Assembly (NCBI GenBank): GCA_963802355.1
Contig: CAWDIV010000022.1
Location: 62,001 to 126,000 of the forward strand
Source of the DNA: SG8-41 sp963802355
GTDB lineage: Bacteria; Pseudomonadota; Gammaproteobacteria; Burkholderiales; SG8-41
Length of the DNA stretch: 64,000 bases
Direction of reading: 5' to 3'
The stretch's first letter is position 1; each line of letters begins with the position of its first letter. The notes beneath the pieces were generated by a model that was given only the letters and a program-made list of their open reading frames with translations, was not told the DNA's origin and ran no database searches. A program made the translations under genes and the position numbers. Positions 9,694-21,364 of the stretch are shown piece after piece.

Positions 9694-10372
9694 AGTTGGA
9701 GGCACGTGCGCGATTGTCGGCAGCGTGTTGCTTTTCGTAGGGACAGACCTCCACCCTAAGACAGCCGACCCCAACGACGCCGTTGCGGCATTCACCGAAT
9801 ACGCCGCCGATCATTTGTGGATAGCGAGCCACCTGATGCAGCTCGCTGGAGTGGTGCTGATGGTGGCAGCGCTTTTGTTCCTGGCTCAACAGCTGGGATC
9901 CACGAGCAGCTCGGGATGGTCACGGGTCGCGGCAGGAGCCGCAATCGCGAGCCTTGCCGTAGCCGCCGCGCTCCAGGCGGTGGACGGTATAGCCCTGAAG
10001 CTCATGGTCGATGCCTGGGCCTCTGCGCCGGCAGCGCAAAAGGAAGCAGCGTTTCACGCCGCCTTCGCCGTCCGCCAGGTGGAGATCGGACTAGCCAGCA
10101 TGGTGAGTCTCTTATTCGGTATCACGGCGATCCTCTATGGGGTAGCTCTGCTGGTTGACCACACCTATCCGAAATGGATGGCTGGGCTCGCGATCGTGGG
10201 GGGCGCATCCACAACGGTCGCAGGTGTCGTAATGGCCTGTACCGGGTTTTCCGGGTTGGCGATGGTTGTCAGTATGACGGCGAGCGCCATTCTTCTTGCG
10301 TGGATGCTCGCTCTTGGGGTGCTGATGTGGCGCCGGGCGCCCCTGAAGGATGAAGGCACGAGGGACGGGTGA
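9671..10372 (+). CDS. Integral membrane protein, about six helices
   Basis: The 233-residue protein has hydrophobic segments at roughly residues 10-27, 53-73, 84-100, 135-160, 168-190 and 195-218. No catalytic motif is visible. The gene overlaps the upstream cupin gene and so belongs to that operon. Its last residues (DEGTRDG) are encoded by the first unit of a GACGGGTGACGAG-type tandem repeat, so the natural C-terminus may have been altered by repeat expansion. Function unknown. Confidence 0.75.
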   Translation: MLTRSESRVGGTCAIVGSVLLFVGTDLHPKTADPNDAVAAFTEYAADHLWIASHLMQLAGVVLMVAALLFLAQQLGSTSSSGWSRVAAGAAIASLAVAAALQAVDGIALKLMVDAWASAPAAQKEAAFHAAFAVRQVEIGLASMVSLLFGITAILYGVALLVDHTYPKWMAGLAIVGGASTTVAGVVMACTGFSGLAMVVSMTASAILLAWMLALGVLMWRRAPLKDEGTRDG

Positions 10373-10425
10373 CGAGGGACGGGTGACGAGGGACGGGTGA
10401 CGAGGACGGGATGAAGGATGAAGGC
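10355..10425. repeat. Tandem GACGAGGGACGGGT / GATGAAG repeat
   Basis: Four to five units of about 14 bases (core GGGTGACGAGGGAC) run on into GATGAAGGATGAAGG. The repeat overlaps the end of the membrane protein gene and contains the first possible ATG of the next gene. The same degenerate G-rich units recur at 31415-31445, 39383-39470 and 55265-55357. Confidence 0.85.
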
Positions 10426-11041
10426 TGAAGGGCACCGATTGCCGAAAGAAAAAACTCTCCTGCTGATCGCGCTCTGCCTCGCGCTCGCCCGCGCCGCGCA
10501 CGCGGAGGACTGGTCGGCCTGGCAGCGCGCCTACGATCCGGCGACGCGCACGCGCTTCATTCCCGTCGAGCTCTGGACCGGCGCGCCGTGGGACGGCACA
10601 CAGCAGATCCACATGGCGCCCGCGGCGCTCGAGTTCGGGCGGCGGGGAGACAAGAGCATCAAGGGGCCGACGACCTGGAATGGCATCCAGGTCTACGAGC
10701 GCATGAACCGCGACAAGGTCCAACTCTTCGCCATCCGCGAGGACCGGACGGGCCTCGGCCGCGTCTACGACTCGCGCTATCCACAGCTCGGCTGCCGCGG
10801 CGAGGTGAAATTTCCGCTCGGCCGCTGGAAGCAGGGCGAGGTGCGCGAGTACCAGCTCGACTGCGCGCGCGGCAAGCGGCCGCTCAAAGTGACGATCGAG
10901 GAGATCGACTTCGTCTACGACGGCGTGCCGCACTCGCTGCGCTTCCATTGGCTCTTCATGGAAGGGCGCGGCCGCGGCACCGATATGCGCTACGTCTACA
11001 GCCCGTTACGCGGGCTGGTCGACGTGCAGGGGAACGAATAA
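10418..11041 (+). CDS. Secreted protein of unknown function
   Basis: About 200 residues with an evident signal peptide (TLLLIALCLALARAAHA, then EDW). The mature part is rich in Trp, Tyr and Arg and has two Cys (LGCRG and LDCAR) that could form a disulfide. The ATG at 10418 lies inside a GATGAAGG repeat. A TTG at 10439 gives a more normal signal sequence (PKEKTLLLIALC) and may be the true start. No family is recognised. The gene ends 60 bases before the first attC-like site. Confidence 0.7.
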   Translation: MKAEGHRLPKEKTLLLIALCLALARAAHAEDWSAWQRAYDPATRTRFIPVELWTGAPWDGTQQIHMAPAALEFGRRGDKSIKGPTTWNGIQVYERMNRDKVQLFAIREDRTGLGRVYDSRYPQLGCRGEVKFPLGRWKQGEVREYQLDCARGKRPLKVTIEEIDFVYDGVPHSLRFHWLFMEGRGRGTDMRYVYSPLRGLVDVQGNE

Positions 11042-11101
11042 CGATGCAGTTGCTCACCGCCGGTTTCGGCGACGAAAAGTGGGTCAACGCATGACGTTGA
11101 G

Positions 11102-11182
11102 ACCTAACTGCGCGTTGTTGGCCGACGCCTACGCCTCGCCGCTGCGCGCTCAGCGCAGCGCGGCAAAACGCGGACGTTAGGC
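11102..11182 (+). other. attC-like recombination site (cassette site 1)
   Basis: Starts with ACCTAAC (fits RYYYAAC) and ends with GTTAGGC (fits GTTRRRY), 81 bases in all. The inner arms GCGCGTTGTTGGCCG and CGGCAAAACGCGG are imperfectly complementary, as L boxes with an unpaired base. The centre holds a hairpin GCTGCGC/GCGCAGC. A small gene starts 24 bases after it, as in integron gene cassettes. Covariance-model confirmation was not possible here. Confidence 0.7.
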
Positions 11183-11206
11183 AGCACCGGAAAAGAAAGG
11201 ACGGCC

Positions 11207-11422
11207 ATGCGCAATAGCCGCCGCGTTTTCCTGACCGCATTCCCGGGCCTTGTCCTGGTGCTGGACACAATGTGTGCATTCGCTTCCGGAAGGGAAGGCG
11301 AAGCCTTCGTCGAGCCTGTTCGCTGGATCGTTGCGATCGTGCTGGTTACCTTTGCCACATCGCGCTGGTCTATACGCGAGGCGGGCAATTTGACGATGCG
11401 AGAGCGTGATATCAGGGTCTGA
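11207..11422 (+). CDS. Small orphan protein in cassette-like context
   Basis: A 71-residue product with an N-terminal hydrophobic stretch (VFLTAFPGLVLVLDTMCAFA) and a second one (VRWIVAIVLVTFATS), so it may be a small membrane protein. It starts just after attC-like site 1 with AAAGAAAGGA upstream. No family is recognised. An overlapping antisense frame of 134 codons exists, but it has no better features. Confidence 0.4.
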   Translation: MRNSRRVFLTAFPGLVLVLDTMCAFASGREGEAFVEPVRWIVAIVLVTFATSRWSIREAGNLTMRERDIRV

Positions 11423-11589
11423 AGCGCAAAGATTATCGGCGAAATTGCGATACTGACAGAACAGCGCGCGGATCGCGGCCGCTGATTTCTCACGGTAATG
11501 GCTCGCGATAATCCTGACGTTGACCACCGTGGGCGCGCCGTGCTGGTGAGCGTCTCGGACGGCTTGACGTATCCTGGGCATCCTCTGGG

Positions 11590-11859
11590 TTGCTTATTCA
11601 TTACATGGACGTGTACAGTATTGAGGCCTTCCTAAGATTGATGCATGACTACACAGCATTCGCGCACCGGGACGCGCCGGGACATGCGTGGTACCATTTC
11701 GATAGAGTCCCTTCGACCGACGGATCGCCCGTGGTCTGTCGAAGCGTCTGGGACGCTAGGCGCATGTGGAGCAACGCGCACCGAGCGACGAGCAAGGTCC
11801 GAAAGGCACGAAGACTTCTAACCGGAGCAGCCTCGGTCGATCGGGTCCTGAGCTACTAA
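11590..11859 (+). CDS. Hypothetical protein, uncertain
   Basis: An 89-codon open frame between two attC-like sites, starting at a non-ATG codon with in-frame ATGs at 11605 and 11641. The composition (AHRDAPGHAWYHFDRVP) is protein-like, but no family is recognised. It may be the 5' part of a gene continued in another frame by the next entry. Confidence 0.3.
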   Translation: MLIHYMDVYSIEAFLRLMHDYTAFAHRDAPGHAWYHFDRVPSTDGSPVVCRSVWDARRMWSNAHRATSKVRKARRLLTGAASVDRVLSY

Positions 11860-11896
11860 GAAGGCATTTCGCGCGAGTACGCAGTGCGCATCGGCG

Positions 11897-12136
11897 TTGT
11901 TTGAGTCCGCGAGCAAGCACTTAGAGCGACTGATTCGTTGGGAGTTGCTCGATCCGCATGCACAAGTTCACGTCTTCGCTCGCATGTTGGCTAGAGAGGC
12001 ATCTGAAGTTCTGAGGGGAGCCGAAGCTAAGGTGGCGTTGCTAACAGCGCGAGCAACCAGCTCGGAGATCGTAGCGCAAGCGCATCTAACTTTACGCACG
12101 ATGGCCGCGCGGGAGCGCGCCGGTCGCGGACGTTAG
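11897..12136 (+). CDS. Hypothetical protein ending inside attC-like site 2
   Basis: A 79-codon frame with no ATG; TTG 11897 is the first possible start. The middle (ESASKHLERLIRWELLDPH, ARMLAREASEVLRGAEAKV) looks like an amphipathic helical protein. The frame runs through attC-like site 2, as many cassette genes do. It is probably the 3' half of a gene whose start lies in the preceding open frame, with one frameshift between. Unknown function. Confidence 0.4.
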   Translation: MFESASKHLERLIRWELLDPHAQVHVFARMLAREASEVLRGAEAKVALLTARATSSEIVAQAHLTLRTMAARERAGRGR

Positions 12137-12138
12137 CT
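12084..12138 (+). other. attC-like recombination site (cassette site 2)
   Basis: A 55-base element starting ATCTAAC and ending GTTAGCT. The inner imperfect palindrome is CGATGGCCGCGCG against GCGCGCCGGTCG. This is the size of a classic 59-base element. A gene for a secreted protein begins eight bases after it. Confidence 0.65.
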
Positions 12139-12145
12139 GGCAGAT

Positions 12146-12517
12146 ATGCGATGGGCTCTTTCAGCAGTGATGGTGACACTGATCGCGAGTTCCAATGGCT
12201 ACGCTAGAGATTACGAGGCGTGTGTGAACAACCCGCAGTTAATTGGCGCGTGCTGGACGACACGTGGACGTATAGGGCTTTACAACGGAAACCCGAGTGT
12301 TCGCATCTGGCCAGTACGTTCAAATCGACTGCTCGGTGTCCGCGAGTCTGATGCACCTGAAACGCCTCTGATGCCGCCGGAACTGGCCGCTCGGTTTGAT
12401 TGGAATACTTATATCTTTGGCGACTTGAAGGTGTGTCCTCTCACCAAAACACGCCCTCGCGCAATGCAGATAGTATGTGTCGCTTCCGCCGAAAATATCG
12501 TCACCCGCGCACGATAA
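12146..12517 (+). CDS. Small secreted protein of a cassette-like unit
   Basis: A 123-residue protein with a signal peptide (MRWALSAVMVTLIASSNGYA). The mature part has four Cys (YEACVNN, GACWTT, LKVCPL, IVCVAS), compatible with two disulfides. The ATG is eight bases after attC-like site 2, and the stop TAA lies within attC-like site 3. This tight packing is typical of integron cassettes. Base composition is less GC-rich than the neighbours, suggesting transfer. No family is recognised. Confidence 0.65.
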   Translation: MRWALSAVMVTLIASSNGYARDYEACVNNPQLIGACWTTRGRIGLYNGNPSVRIWPVRSNRLLGVRESDAPETPLMPPELAARFDWNTYIFGDLKVCPLTKTRPRAMQIVCVASAENIVTRAR

Positions 12518-12585
12518 CGTCTTTGTCAGCTCAACTTTAGTTGGAGCGGACGCGCTAAAGCGCGCCGCTCAGCAAATCGTTACGC
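12512..12585 (+). other. Degenerate attC-like site (cassette site 3)
   Basis: The outer boxes CGATAAC and GTTACGC are poor, but the inner arms AACGTCTTTGTCAGC and GCTGAGC-type sequence with AAATCGTT complement well. A GCGGACGCGC/GCGCGCCGC hairpin lies inside. It overlaps the stop of the upstream gene and precedes the next gene by 16 bases. Confidence 0.5.
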
Positions 12586-12601
12586 AGCCCGATAATTCGG
12601 C

Positions 12602-12948
12602 ATGGCCGAACCGCCTTCCAAGATCACGAAGTCCGAGCGCGCGCTGCTTCGGCAGCTCGCCCAGGAAGCGTGGGAGGCGGAACTCGATAGTGAACTCGAA
12701 CAGCTCTTCGAGAGCTTTTCACGCTGGGCGGACGATGGAATGAGTGCGTTCGAGCTTTCGGACAGATTCATGAGTTTCACAACGGTGTTTCTCGGGAGCT
12801 CTATGGTCGTTACACCGGCCTCGATCCAGCGATTACGGTCGCCCGGGCAATTGCGTTGGGCATTCTCCATGAAGAGGTCCTCGGTGACACGCTCTACGCG
12901 AAACTCAAGGGTCAGATCGCGGGATTTCGCACGGTCGAAGATGAATAG
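12602..12948 (+). pseudogene. Cassette-type small helical protein, one frameshift
   Basis: The first 55 codons (ATG 12602, MAEPPSKITKSERALLRQLA) continue in a different frame from about 12770 as HEFHNGVSRELYGRYTGLDP, ending GFRTVEDE at TAG 12948. Together they give a coherent protein of about 115 residues, rich in Glu and Leu with helical periodicity. A one-base deletion near AGATTC explains the break. The uninterrupted first frame runs on to 13027 but ends in repeat-encoded residues. It resembles small conserved proteins often found in mobile cassettes; function unknown. Confidence 0.55.
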
Positions 12949-12984
12949 AAGCTATCTCAAAATGTTGAAGGACGCCGCTCAAGA

Positions 12985-13145
12985 TCGAAAAATTGACAGG
13001 ATTAACAGGATGTACAGGATGGAATAACTGCGCTCTTATCCTGTTCATCCCGTTCATCCTGTCCGTATGCCGTTTTTTTAGATGAGTTGTAGCCTCACCT
13101 GAACTAATCCAGCTTTTTCCGTGTGCTTCCGTGTGTTTCCGTGGC
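12985..13145. repeat. GACAGGATTAACAGGAT and TTCCGTGTGTTTCCGTGG repeats
   Basis: Left arm ATTGACAGGATTAACAGGAT and right arm TCCTGTTCATCCCGTTCATC form an inverted pair with period near 10-11 bases. A second family, TTTTTCCGTGTGCTTCCGTG, sits directly beside it. No gene is visible between 12949 and 13226. Confidence 0.85.
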
Positions 13146-13226
13146 TGATTTGCTTTTCGTTGGGATGATTCTTCAGGGATGAGGAATCGAAGGATGAAGG
13201 ATGAAGCAGGTCCTGCTCGAGGCGCG

Positions 13227-14877
13227 TCAGCACGACGCGCCGCGTATACGATCGACCAGGGCCAAGGAATCGGTAGGCGCGGCGTCGCCGCGCCACGCCA
13301 CGTGCTGATCGGGCCGCACCAGCACCAGCTTGCGGCGATAGGTCTCCCGTGCTTCGGCGCCATAGAGGTCCATGACCGCGAGCGGGACCCGCCGCCGTGC
13401 GGCTGCGTCGATGATGGCCGAAACGTTCAGCGTCGGATCCATGCGTAGCAGCGTGTAGCCCCGACCCAGGACATCGTAAAGCGAGCGGCGCCCGTCGAGC
13501 CAGATGTGCGGCGCGCGGCAGCCCGGCACGGTCGACGGTGTGTAGCTGCCCATCGAATATCCCGGCGGCTTCTCATCATCGTAGACGATAATCGGCGACG
13601 CCTCGTAAAAGTAGCCGAAGTTCAAGCCGGCGCAGCATTGTTGTTCCACGTCCAGGGCGTAGGCGTCCGTGCCGATGCGCGCGCGCAAGACATCGCCTTC
13701 GGCGCCGGGCGCCTCGATCTCGGGCGGAATCCCGCGCCGCTGCCGCATGATCCTGCGAGCGATATCTTCTGAGTAGTGCGAGGCCTGTTCCGTAATCGGA
13801 TGCCGCTCTGCCTCGTAGGCGCAGAGGATTCCGGGCCCGGCCCAACCCTGGAGCATCGCGGCGAGCTGCCAGGCGAGATCGGCCGCATCGGCGATCCCCG
13901 CGTTCATGCCATAGCCGGCATGCGGAATCCACAGATGCGCCGCGTCCCCGCAGATGAATACACGCCGTTCGCGGAAACGGTCCGCGACCAGACGGCGGCC
14001 GATCCAGTCTTCCTTCGAGATCACCTCGTAGCAGAAGTCGGGGCCGACGCCCAGTATCGTGCGGATCGCCCAGTCGCGGTCGACCGCGTCGAAATCCGTC
14101 TCGCCGTGGTAGAGCCAGTTGTGGACGATCCAGGTCCCGCGGCCATCGATCGAGATCATCGATCCGCACCGCCGAGGATTCAGTGCGAAATAGAGCCACG
14201 CCGGCTTGCCGGGCAACATCGCCGTAAGATCCGGCGCACGGATGCACGTCGACTGCACGTGCTGGATTTCCGCGGTGCCTTCGTACTGCGCATCCATCGT
14301 CTTCCGCACGACCGAACGGGCGCCGTCGCATCCGACGAGGTACGCGCAGGCGATCGTGCGGCGCTGGCCGCTGTCGATGTCCCGCGCAACCGCGACGACG
14401 CGGTGCTCGTCCTGGGAAAAGGATTCGATCTCGGTACGGTTCAGGAACCGGATGCGCGGGTTCGCCGCCGCATGAGTGAACAGGTACTGGCTCCATATAG
14501 GTCTGGTTGATGCGGTGCGTGTGCTCGGGCGTCGGCCACCAGCTGTCCGCCCCTTGCACTGGGCCGTAGCGTTCGCCCCGCGCCGGAATGGGGATGCGCG
14601 AGAGCTCGATGCCCGTCACTGTGGTGCATGAAACGACGTCGTTGCAGTAGTCGGTGGGAAGTCCGGTATTGCGGAGGTCGTTCGCTACTCCCAAGCGACG
14701 GAACACCTCCATGGAGCGGGCGGAGATCTGATTGCACTTGACGCTGGGAAGCTCGCCCGCCGCGCGCAGCTCGGCGACCGTTACGTCGATGCCGCGCCAT
14801 GCCAGGTCCAGGGCCACCGTCAGCCCGACCGGTCCGGCGCCGACGATCAACACTGGCGTTTCGATGGGCGTGGCCAT
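13227..14877 (-). pseudogene. FAD-dependent aromatic monooxygenase, one frameshift
   Basis: Flavoprotein hydroxylase of the phenol/3-(3-hydroxyphenyl)propionate hydroxylase type. The N-terminal part from ATG 14877 has the FAD dinucleotide fold VLIVGAGPVGLTVALDLA and reads to about residue 132. It then shifts frame near 14480 into FTHAAANPRIRFLN. The second FAD motif is VFICGDAAHLWIPHAGYGMN, with a C-terminal thioredoxin-like region ending at 13227. The joined length, about 550 residues, is normal for the family. The single indel could be an error. The aromatic substrate is unknown. Confidence 0.82.
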
Positions 14878-15324
14878 TTTTTTGTTGAGCGTCCCAGATA
14901 AGGCGTCCAGATGGTCAGATGAAGCGTCTCAGATGAAACCCATCCCCACCCTCTGGCAAGCAACCTCCCCCACCTCAATCCTCCCCTGTGAGCCCCATCC
15001 CCATCCCAACCTTCCCCTTGAAGGGGGAGAGCCGCGAAGCACGCGAGGGGGCAATGAGATCAGCGCAAGCGCGAAAGAGGATGGGGAGGAAGAATAGTGG
15101 CAGAGAGCAAACTCGGTTGGGGATGGAAGACGTACGGCGCTTCGCGAAACAAGGATGGCGTCCCAGGTAGGCGTCCGGACAAGACGTGATCCGCGAACCG
15201 TGATCGGTGAACCGCGAGCCGTGTCTGTGATCCGAGGTTCCTGCTGTTTCTCCTCTTACTCTGTGCCTCTGCGGTCAATATGAATTGGTTTTTTTGGCGG
15301 CCTTGGCGTCTTGGCGGTTAGTTC
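14878..15324. repeat. 447-base gap filled with several repeat families
   Basis: Holds CCCCATCCCCACCCTC / CCTTCCCCTTGAAGGGGGAG units (same family as inside glnS and at 60225), a GTGATCGGTGAACCGCGAGC-type tandem near 15190, and a CTTGGCGTCTTGGCGG unit at 15285-15320. No gene was seen. Confidence 0.8.
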
Positions 15325-16035
15325 TCAACCTAGCGCGATCTCCACGCGCTTGTTGCGCTTGCCTTCACTGCGGATCTTGAGCACGCGGACGCTGCCGATC
15401 TCGACGATGTTGCTGACGTGCGTTCCGCCGCAGGGCTGCAGATCGATGCCGGGAATTCTGAGGAGCCGTACCCGTCCACTCCCGCGCGGCGGCTGAACGC
15501 TCATTGTCTTTACCAGCTCGGGCCGCGCGTCGAGCTCTTCATCGGTAATCCACACAGTCTCCGTCTGGATGCCGCGGGCGATCAATTCATTCATCTCGTG
15601 CGCGATTTTCGCGGCATCGAGCAGGCTCATGTCGATGTCGAAATCGAGGCGAGCCCGCTCCGGCGCGATGTTGCCGCCGGTGACCGGCGCCACCACCACG
15701 CAGGACATCACGTGGAGCGCGCTGTGCAGGCGCATCAGCGAATAGCGGCGCTCCCAGTCGATTTCGAGCGTGAGCGTCTCGCCAACCTCGGGCCGCGGCG
15801 TGCCCGGCGAGGGGACATGCACCACGCTGTCGATCGCATCACCCTTTGCCGTATTCGCAATCTGAATTCGCTCGCCGCTTGCACGCGTGAGCACGCCCGT
15901 GTCGCCCACCTGGCCGCCGCCCTGGGGATAGAAGATCGTGCGGTCCAGCTCGATCCCGCGCTCGTGGACGGCAACCACTCGCGCTTGCGCTGATTTCAGA
16001 TAGGCGTCATCCCGGAACAGGAGCTCGGCGGGCAT
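15325..16035 (-). CDS. alaX: Alanyl-tRNA editing protein, AlaX type
   Basis: Free-standing editing domain that hydrolyses mischarged Ser-/Gly-tRNA(Ala). The 236 residues carry the metal-binding pair LHSALH (HxxxH, near residue 103) and the second metal motif QPCGGTHV near residue 202, where Cys and His complete the site. The N-terminal region FYPQGGGQVGDTG is the usual AlaX/AlaRS beta barrel. There is no aminoacylation domain. The ATG at 16035 is the family-typical start (LLFRDDAYL follows). A cupin gene lies 26 bases upstream on the same strand. Confidence 0.9.
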   Translation of the reverse strand: MPAELLFRDDAYLKSAQARVVAVHERGIELDRTIFYPQGGGQVGDTGVLTRASGERIQIANTAKGDAIDSVVHVPSPGTPRPEVGETLTLEIDWERRYSLMRLHSALHVMSCVVVAPVTGGNIAPERARLDFDIDMSLLDAAKIAHEMNELIARGIQTETVWITDEELDARPELVKTMSVQPPRGSGRVRLLRIPGIDLQPCGGTHVSNIVEIGSVRVLKIRSEGKRNKRVEIALG

Positions 16036-16061
16036 GGCGTTCGCAATGTTGACTGATGAAG

Positions 16062-16646
16062 TCAGGCTTCGACACCGGCGTCGAAGCGGACGCCGATGCG
16101 GTCGAGCGCATCGACGGTCTGCTTACCGTGCTTGCGCTCGATCTCTTCGCGCAGCTCCGGCTGGAATGCTACGCGGTCGCTTTGTTCCCGGGTCGGGACC
16201 TGGATCAGGACGAACAGCCGGCCGGTTTCGCTTTCGTGCACGTTCGTGAACTTGCGGGGCACGCCCGGCGGCACGGAGATGAAATCGAGCGGCTCGATGA
16301 TGACGCTCTGCTCCTCCCCGGGATCGCCCCAGGCGATTTCGAAACGCCCGCTCAGGCAGAAAAAATTCTCGATAGTCTGCTCATGTATGTGCATCGCCGG
16401 CCCGTTCCCGGGCGGGCACTCGGCAATCGACAAGACCGTGCCGGGCGCGCCCTTGATCGGCGCCTGGGCGCTGCGGCCGGTATAGCTTTCCGGCACCATC
16501 AGCGGGTAGACGCGATGCGCCGCGATTCTCTCCAGCACTTCTGCCGGAATTCCGTTGGCCTCGTTCTGATGCTGATAAGAGCCGAGATTCTTGAAGCGCG
16601 CCATCCTACGGCTCATCTCCTCCGGAGTGACTTTGATCGATTTCAT
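16062..16646 (-). CDS. Cupin-domain protein
   Basis: A 194-residue protein with one central cupin domain: PAMHIHEQTIENFFCLSG (residues about 83-100, HxH and Glu ligands) and EPLDFISVPPGVPRKFTNVH. A helical N-terminal extension and C-terminal tail lie outside it. The start is supported by AAAGGAG before the ATG. It probably shares a transcript with the AlaX gene downstream. It resembles cupin dioxygenases and isomerases of aromatic catabolism, but no substrate can be assigned. Confidence 0.82.
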   Translation of the reverse strand: MKSIKVTPEEMSRRMARFKNLGSYQHQNEANGIPAEVLERIAAHRVYPLMVPESYTGRSAQAPIKGAPGTVLSIAECPPGNGPAMHIHEQTIENFFCLSGRFEIAWGDPGEEQSVIIEPLDFISVPPGVPRKFTNVHESETGRLFVLIQVPTREQSDRVAFQPELREEIERKHGKQTVDALDRIGVRFDAGVEA

Positions 16647-16829
16647 GCAAGCTCCTTTCTGCTATTGATCATGGCTTACAGGATGCTAGCTCCCGGCGCG
16701 GCGAACGGCAAACGGCGATATTGATGGATGAAAGGTTTGGAATTTTGGATCAGCCCGCATGCTCCGCCGCAGATCGTAGCGACACGCGCGAATAGTCGGG
16801 CACTCTCATTACCCGTGAAACATGCGGGC

Positions 16830-17804
16830 TTAATCGAGCTTGATCTTCGCCGCCCTGGCGATCTTCTGGATTTGCTGCATCTTGACCCGGGTGTAGGCTT
16901 CATACTCCGCCGGGCCGAGCGGGGCCACCACGAATCCGTCCCTCGACATGCCGGCTTTCACCTCGGGGAGCTGGACCGCACGCAAGATCTCCGCGCTCAG
17001 CCGCTCGATCGCGTCCTTCGGCGTTCCTCCGGGGGCGAATACGCCCATTGCGCCGGTGATGTCGAAATCCGGAAACCCCAATTCGATCATGGTAGGAACG
17101 TCCTTGAGCAGCTCGGACCGGGTCGGTGAAGTTACGGCCAGCGCGCGAAGCTTGCCCGCCGGAACATGCTGCACGATGGGCGCGATGGTGGAAATGAGAA
17201 CGCCGGCATGCCCGCCCAGCACGGCGATGGTCGCGGGCGCGCCGCCCTGGAATACGACCAGCTTCATGTCGAACCCGGCGCTCAGCTTCAGCAGCTCGCC
17301 CGCCAGGTGCTGGCCGGTTCCATAGCCGTTGACCGCGTAGACGATCTCGCCCGGCCGCGTGCGCGCGAAGGCGATCAGCTCTTTGATGCTCCTCGGGGGC
17401 AGCGATGGATGGATCGAAAGCACGAATGGTTGCGTCCCCAATCCGGCGACTGCGGTGAAGTCTTTCACCGGGTCATACGGCAGCTTGGGCCGCAGCGCGG
17501 CGTTGGACAGGAACGTGAAGCCAACGATGATGACCGTATGACCGTCGGCGGGCGCGCGGGCGACCAGTTCCGTTCCAATGAGCGTATTGGCACCAGGACG
17601 GTTTTCAACTACGACGCTCTGGCCCAGGGCCTTGCTCAGGGGTTGCGACATAGCGCGCGCAACCATGTCATTGGATCCTCCCGGCGGAAACGGCACCACG
17701 AGCCGCACGACTTTGGACGGGAACGCCTGTGCCGCTGCCCACCCCGTGTTCAAGGCCGTCGCCGGAGCCAGCACGGCGATCGCGAGCGCATTTATCGCCT
17801 TCAT
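16830..17804 (-). CDS. Bug/TctC-family tripartite tricarboxylate-type solute receptor
   Basis: Periplasmic binding protein of 324 residues. A signal peptide ends near GWAAAQ. Family landmarks are VRLVVPFPPGGSNDMVARAM, VVVENRPGANTLIGTELVAR, LPYDPVKDFTAVAGLG and HPSLPPRSIKELIAFAR. Such proteins bind carboxylates or amides and hand them to TctAB-type or unknown membrane partners; no tctA or tctB is nearby, as is usual for orphan Bug receptors. A CTTGGCGGTT-type repeat lies at 17880-17908 behind its promoter region. Confidence 0.92.
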   Translation of the reverse strand: MKAINALAIAVLAPATALNTGWAAAQAFPSKVVRLVVPFPPGGSNDMVARAMSQPLSKALGQSVVVENRPGANTLIGTELVARAPADGHTVIIVGFTFLSNAALRPKLPYDPVKDFTAVAGLGTQPFVLSIHPSLPPRSIKELIAFARTRPGEIVYAVNGYGTGQHLAGELLKLSAGFDMKLVVFQGGAPATIAVLGGHAGVLISTIAPIVQHVPAGKLRALAVTSPTRSELLKDVPTMIELGFPDFDITGAMGVFAPGGTPKDAIERLSAEILRAVQLPEVKAGMSRDGFVVAPLGPAEYEAYTRVKMQQIQKIARAAKIKLD

Positions 17805-17879
17805 CTTCGGTGCGCGTCCACGTTATTCGAACTACGCAAGTTTGACACCTGCTTTGTTGTTTGAGAAACATGATCCGTA

Positions 17880-17908
17880 TTGGCGGTCCTGGCGCCTTGG
17901 CGGTTAAG
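17880..17908. repeat. CGCCAAGGCGCCAAG-type repeat
   Basis: ATTGGCGGTCCTGGCGCCTT followed by GGCGGTT, a copy of the family also at 15285-15320, 22865-22892, 52820-52850 and 53938-53965. Confidence 0.8.
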
Positions 17909-18072
17909 ATTGATACTCGACGTCTTCTATCGCATCCGCACAGCCGAGGTATATGGCTTAATTGACTGTCCGAGAGACGCGGGACAATACAGTGCGTCCT
18001 CTCACTTGCTCACCAAGGCTCCTTCGCCTAACCTGTCGTCGGTCGCTGTGCTGTGCGAGGCAAGGGGGGTTA

Positions 18073-20987
<2,915 letters not shown>

Positions 20988-20991
<4 letters not shown>

Positions 20992-21364
20992 GCCGGCGCA
21001 TCCTGGTCATCGAGGACCACGAGGACAACCGCCGCATCATGCGCGACCTCCTCACCAGCGCCGGCTACGAGATGCTGGAGGCCCACACCGGCGAGGAGGG
21101 AGTGGCCCGCGCCGAGTGCCGAGCGCCCGGACCTGATCCTGATGGACATCCAGCTCCCCGGCATCGACGGCTACGAGGCGACGCGCCGCATCAAGGCGAT
21201 CCCGGCGCTGCGCGCGATCCCGATCATGGCGGTCACCTCGTACGCCCTGAGCGGCGACGACGCGAGGGCGCGCGAGGCCGGCTGCGACGGCTACGTGACC
21301 AAGCCGTTCAGCCCGCGGGCATCTGCTCGCGAGGTCAACGATCCTGGCCGCGGACGTGCCGTGA
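20988..21364 (+). pseudogene. Response regulator receiver, frameshifted
   Basis: A single CheY-like domain. RRILVIEDHEDNRRIMRDLL (acidic pocket) is followed after a shift near 21118 by LILMDIQLPGIDGYEATRRI and then GCDGYVTKPFSPR (Lys). A second shift near 21315 gives LLARSTILAADVP and a TGA at 21362-21364. The ATG overlaps the kinase stop, and its own stop overlaps the GTG of the next gene, so the three are translationally coupled. Confidence 0.75.

Noticed and set aside
10355..10425. Regular tandem repeat considered as a CRISPR array
   Set aside because: Units are contiguous, about 14 bases, with no unique spacers and no cas genes.
11104..11601. 165- and 134-codon minus-strand frames over the first cassette region
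   Set aside because: They cross the attC-like site and show no protein-like motif; the plus-strand arrangement is more coherent, though neither is certain.
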